Below, piece by piece: positions 61,772 through 64,000 of a stretch of 64,000 nucleotides of DNA (its first letter is position 1; every line of letters begins with the position of its first letter). The stretch is taken from assembly GCF_014654365.1 (NCBI RefSeq), contig NZ_BNAY01000004.1, positions 248,001 through 312,000 on the forward strand. Reading direction: 5' to 3'. Under the pieces are notes generated by a model. The model was not told where the DNA came from. It did no database searches and worked only from the letters and a program-made list of their open reading frames with translations. This stretch comes from Amycolatopsis oliviviridis (GTDB lineage Bacteria > Actinomycetota > Actinomycetes > Mycobacteriales > Pseudonocardiaceae). A program made the translations under genes and the position numbers.

Positions 61772-62977
61772 TCAGCTCGCCGGGAGAACGGTGTCCAACG
61801 AGGTCAGCGTCTGCTCCAGGCGGGTGTCGAGCGCCTGCGGGTCGCCGCCGAGCGGCTGGGAGACCCAAGTGGTCACGGCCATCGTCCCCGAGACGTAACC
61901 GACGCCGCTGAGCTGGCCGTTCTGGTTCGCGCCGACGAGCGCGAGCCGATCGCCGACGCGCTGTTCGCGTAGTCCGGCGTTGACCGAGTTCTCCCGGAAG
62001 TAGTTGACGATCGCCGCCGCGTCCTTCGGGTCGTTGGCCGGGATCACCAGGACGAGGTAACTGTTCGCACCTTCGTTCGAACCCTTGTAGGTGACGGACG
62101 CGACGTTCTTCGACGTGAGGTAGTCGCCCGCGGCCTTCGAGTAGAGGTTGAGCTCGACACCCTTCACGACCGACATCGTCGAGTTGTCCTTCGACGGAGT
62201 CCCGGGCAGCGCGGGCAGCCGGTCTTCCAACGGCGTCTGGGTGCTGTTGGGCGGGCCCGACGGCGCGAGACCGTCCGGCGGCGCGGCGACGCTCGGCGCG
62301 GGCGGCTGGTCGGCGACGTTCGAGGACTGTGACGAGCCCAGCCACAGCGTCCCGCCGATGATCAGCGCCAGCACGACCAGCACGCCGGCGCCGATGAACA
62401 GCCAGGTCGGCTTGCGTTTGCCGACGACCGCGTAGTCCTGGTGGTCCTCGGGAGGAGCGTGGTGGCGCGGGCCGGGTTCGGGGGCCAGCGGCGGGAGCGG
62501 TCGGTTCGGCTGGCGGGCCGGCGGCCTGTCCCTCACCGGCGGCGGCTCGGCGCGCAGGTAGACCGTCGGATTGATGTCGGCGGGAGAAGGCGCGGTGGTC
62601 TTGTGGTCCGCGATCCGCGGGATGGCGGTCTTCTTCTCCGCGGGCGGCTTGGGCTGCTCGACGGTCACCGGCGGCGGCGTGTGCACCGGCTGCGTCTGCT
62701 GCGGGTACGGCTGCGTTTGTTGTTGGTACGGCTGGGTTTGCTGGAACTGCGGCGGCTGCTGGACCGTGACGGTCGGCTGCTCGACCGGCCGCGCGGCGGG
62801 ATTGGCGCTGTGCCACTCCCCGCCCGGGCGCCGCAACGGTGAAGGGACCGGCGACGGCATCGTCCCGCCGGAGGCCTCCGCCAGGAGTTCGTCGCGTTTC
62901 CGGCGGTGTTCGGCGTGTCCGATACGACCCGCGGCCAGCTCGACGTCCAGCAGTCGAAGCTCGTCTTGCCAGCTCAT
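61772..62977 (-). CDS. Membrane-anchored Gln/Pro-rich protein, SHOCT-like N-terminus (copy B)
   Basis: 401 aa. Paralogue of the downstream gene: SWQDELRLLDVELAAGRIGHAEHRRKRDELL start, then PVEQPTVTVQQPP and QTQPYPQQTQPV repeats, a basic stretch before the membrane helix (PTWLFIGAGVLVVLALIIGGTLWLG) and a secreted C-terminal domain (VVKGVELNLYSKAAGDYLTSKNVAS...VSGTMAVTTWVSQPLGG). The DUF-like domain architecture is the same in both, the sequences are only loosely alike. ATG with AGGGGG. Probably at the head of the reverse-strand cluster with the promoter in 62978-63205. Confidence 0.75.
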   Translation of the reverse strand: MSWQDELRLLDVELAAGRIGHAEHRRKRDELLAEASGGTMPSPVPSPLRRPGGEWHSANPAARPVEQPTVTVQQPPQFQQTQPYQQQTQPYPQQTQPVHTPPPVTVEQPKPPAEKKTAIPRIADHKTTAPSPADINPTVYLRAEPPPVRDRPPARQPNRPLPPLAPEPGPRHHAPPEDHQDYAVVGKRKPTWLFIGAGVLVVLALIIGGTLWLGSSQSSNVADQPPAPSVAAPPDGLAPSGPPNSTQTPLEDRLPALPGTPSKDNSTMSVVKGVELNLYSKAAGDYLTSKNVASVTYKGSNEGANSYLVLVIPANDPKDAAAIVNYFRENSVNAGLREQRVGDRLALVGANQNGQLSGVGYVSGTMAVTTWVSQPLGGDPQALDTRLEQTLTSLDTVLPAS

Positions 62978-63205
62978 TCAGCCCCCTGCCGCCGGGTGTG
63001 GGCAGCCAGTGTTGCATGCACCCTTATGGGTGGTTGATGTGGTCTTTCCACATTCTCGCGTCCACTCACGACCTGGTCCAGCACCGATCTTGCGGCGGGT
63101 GAAGGGGACTTTCCCCGCATGACACGTGGCGAAAGCGTCTTTCACCGCGTGAGATGCGGGCAAGGCCCCCTTCGCCGGTACGGTGGCGGACGTGGGAAGT
63201 CCCGG
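62978..63205. other. Divergent promoter region, partial repeats
   Basis: 228 bases with the ATG of the Gln/Pro-rich protein at the left and the GTG of a hypothetical at the right. Includes imperfect GTGAAGGGG/CCCCTTC-type fragments (63099-63175) that look like remnants of the palindrome family, and TACGGT (63179-63184) as a -10 candidate. No gene. Confidence 0.55.
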
Positions 63206-63712
63206 GTGACGGAAGTCGACGCGTGTCGCGAGGTACTGCGCGAGCTGGCCATCGGCAGGCTCGCCGGACGTGACGTCCGCACCTCCCACCTGGTCGAGGC
63301 CGGTCTGGACGCGATCGTCGCCGGACTCGACACCCCTTCCCTCGCCCTGCTCGCCGGGCTCGAATCCTCCGCCGAAGACGCCGTCGACAAGGCGTTCACC
63401 CAGGTCGTCGACGAACTCGAGCTCGAACTGCCCGCCGATCCGACGGCCGCCCGCTGGTCGCTGATCCACGGCTGGCTGACCGCGATGGTCGAGGGCCGTC
63501 TCTCGCCCGCGGCCGGCGGCGCGCTGGTCAGCGAGGTCGGCGAGCTGCTCGGGTCTCCGTCGTCGCTGCGCGGGATCACGCGCTGGTCGGCGATGCTCGA
63601 CAGCTGGATCCCGACCGACCTCACCCCGAGGGACGTCTGCGAGGTGCCGATCCTCGAGGAGTCGGCCGAACTGCTCGAAGGCCCGTGGCCTCCTTCCCCA
63701 CGTCACCCGTAA
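63206..63712 (+). CDS. Hypothetical helical protein
   Basis: 168 aa. GTG 63206 begins a helical, acidic sequence (TEVDACREVLRELAIGRLAGRDVRTSHLVEAGLDAIVAGLD). No metal sites, membrane helices or known domain. The GTG shares bases with the stop of a 5-codon frame that starts at GTG 63192, which in turn has TACGGT 7 bases upstream. An alternative longer start (63119) lacks a ribosome site and its N-terminus is Arg/Gly-rich shadow. It precedes the SOS-box gene by 75 bases. Confidence 0.65.
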   Translation: MTEVDACREVLRELAIGRLAGRDVRTSHLVEAGLDAIVAGLDTPSLALLAGLESSAEDAVDKAFTQVVDELELELPADPTAARWSLIHGWLTAMVEGRLSPAAGGALVSEVGELLGSPSSLRGITRWSAMLDSWIPTDLTPRDVCEVPILEESAELLEGPWPPSPRHP

Positions 63713-63726
63713 AGCCCCGTTTTCTG

Positions 63727-63742
63727 TCGTACATGTGTTCTA
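63727..63742 (+). promoter_or_regulatory. SOS (LexA) box-like site overlapping a -10 (TAAAAT)
   Basis: TCGTACATGTGTTCTA matches the actinobacterial LexA consensus TCGAAC-N4-GTTCGA at 10 of 12 positions. It overlaps TAAAAT (63741-63746) by two bases, an ideal place for repression. The gene it serves starts at 63788. Confidence 0.65.
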
Positions 63743-63787
63743 AAATGGTCGTTGTACAGCAGGAACAGCGGCGAAAGGCAGACACGG

Positions 63788-64000
63788 ATGGCCTACATCA
63801 CCCTGCCCACGTTCGTGGGGTACAGCACGAGCTCGGGTCCCTCGCGTTCCTCGTTCGTCCGGCGCTGGCGCCGTCAGTACGAGGACCCGGCCCGGGGCGG
63901 GTTCAACTTCTACCTCCGCGCCGCGAACGCGATCCGTGCCGGACGGATCTCGGGGCGGGATCGCGAGGTACTGCGGGCGCTGGTCGAGAACGCGGACGAG
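63788..64000 (+). CDS. Partial hypothetical gene at the right edge, predicted LexA-regulated
   Basis: The frame is open to the window edge (71 codons). ATG at 63788 has GCGAAAGG 11-14 bases upstream and AGGCAG nearer. The N-terminus is Ser/Arg-rich (TLPTFVGYSTSSGPSRSSFVRRWRRQYEDPARGGFNFYLRAANAIRAGRISGRDREVLRAL), with a helical basic part that could contact DNA. No family recognised. The SOS-like box over its -10 suggests a DNA-damage role. Function cannot be assigned from the visible part. Confidence 0.7.
   Translation, partial: MAYITLPTFVGYSTSSGPSRSSFVRRWRRQYEDPARGGFNFYLRAANAIRAGRISGRDREVLRALVENADE

Overview
The window is about 64 kb of high-GC actinobacterial chromosome. GTG starts are frequent, TetR, PadR, XRE and SARP/AfsR-type regulators are abundant, genes often overlap by 4 or 8 bases, and several proteins (the small CxxC protein next to a TPR-containing XRE regulator, a DUF6474-like protein, a TM0106-type nuclease) are of kinds common in Pseudonocardiaceae. 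An Amycolatopsis-like organism is my best guess, but it is an inference from style and not a database match. No tRNA, rRNA, CRISPR array, insertion sequence or complete prophage is visible.

Layout. 1-5.7 kb: the end of a Dpp/Opp-type ABC importer followed by an aldehyde dehydrogenase, an SDR and an amidase in one tightly overlapping operon, probably import and breakdown of an amide or peptide. 5.75-6.65 kb: a 30-bp perfect palindrome, a compact structured RNA-like element, and an Abi-like HEPN protein with an R(4x)H motif. This is the best candidate for an unusual system: an RNA-linked abortive-infection (AbiF-like) locus. 6.6-8.6 kb: two CoA-ester lyases. 8.7-13.2 kb: two tandem membrane Ser/Thr kinases with diverged sensor-like tails. 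13.5-18.5 kb: housekeeping and metabolic genes, including a divergent PRPP synthetase and a divergent pair of sugar-lactone oxidase and PLP-fold aldolase. 18.9-22.2 kb: TetR, GH1 beta-glucosidase and sugar MFS transporter. 22.5-28.3 kb: regulators (XRE/TPR, APH-like kinase, STAND NB-ARC/TPR ATPase). 28.5-32.0 kb: DHFR-fold protein and a CopD-CopC-YcnI copper cluster. 32.3-35.8 kb: an Opu/Pro-type glycine betaine/choline ABC importer (permease, ATPase, permease, lipoprotein). 36-44 kb: nuclease, PadR plus methyltransferase, SDR, UDP-glucose dehydrogenase, TetR with FAD monooxygenase. 44-50 kb: gamma-glutamyltransferase, VOC protein with ECF sigma factor, MFS exporter with XRE regulator and a triple operator. 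50-54.5 kb: membrane protein, NarL/DesK-type two-component system, tiny membrane proteins and a Crp/Fnr regulator. 54.8-63 kb: a reverse-strand glycan cluster (two glycosyltransferases, a coiled-coil protein, a methyltransferase) behind two paralogous membrane-anchored, Gln/Pro-rich proteins. The right edge holds a truncated gene under a LexA (SOS)-box-like site.

Between genes there is a family of long, nearly perfect palindromes, mostly at the 3' ends of convergent genes. Their sequences differ but share a nested-dyad design (each arm is itself close to palindromic). Two intergenic clusters of DnaA-box-like 9-mers and a set of leaderless promoters (TAnnnT exactly 7 bases before an ATG/GTG) are also visible.
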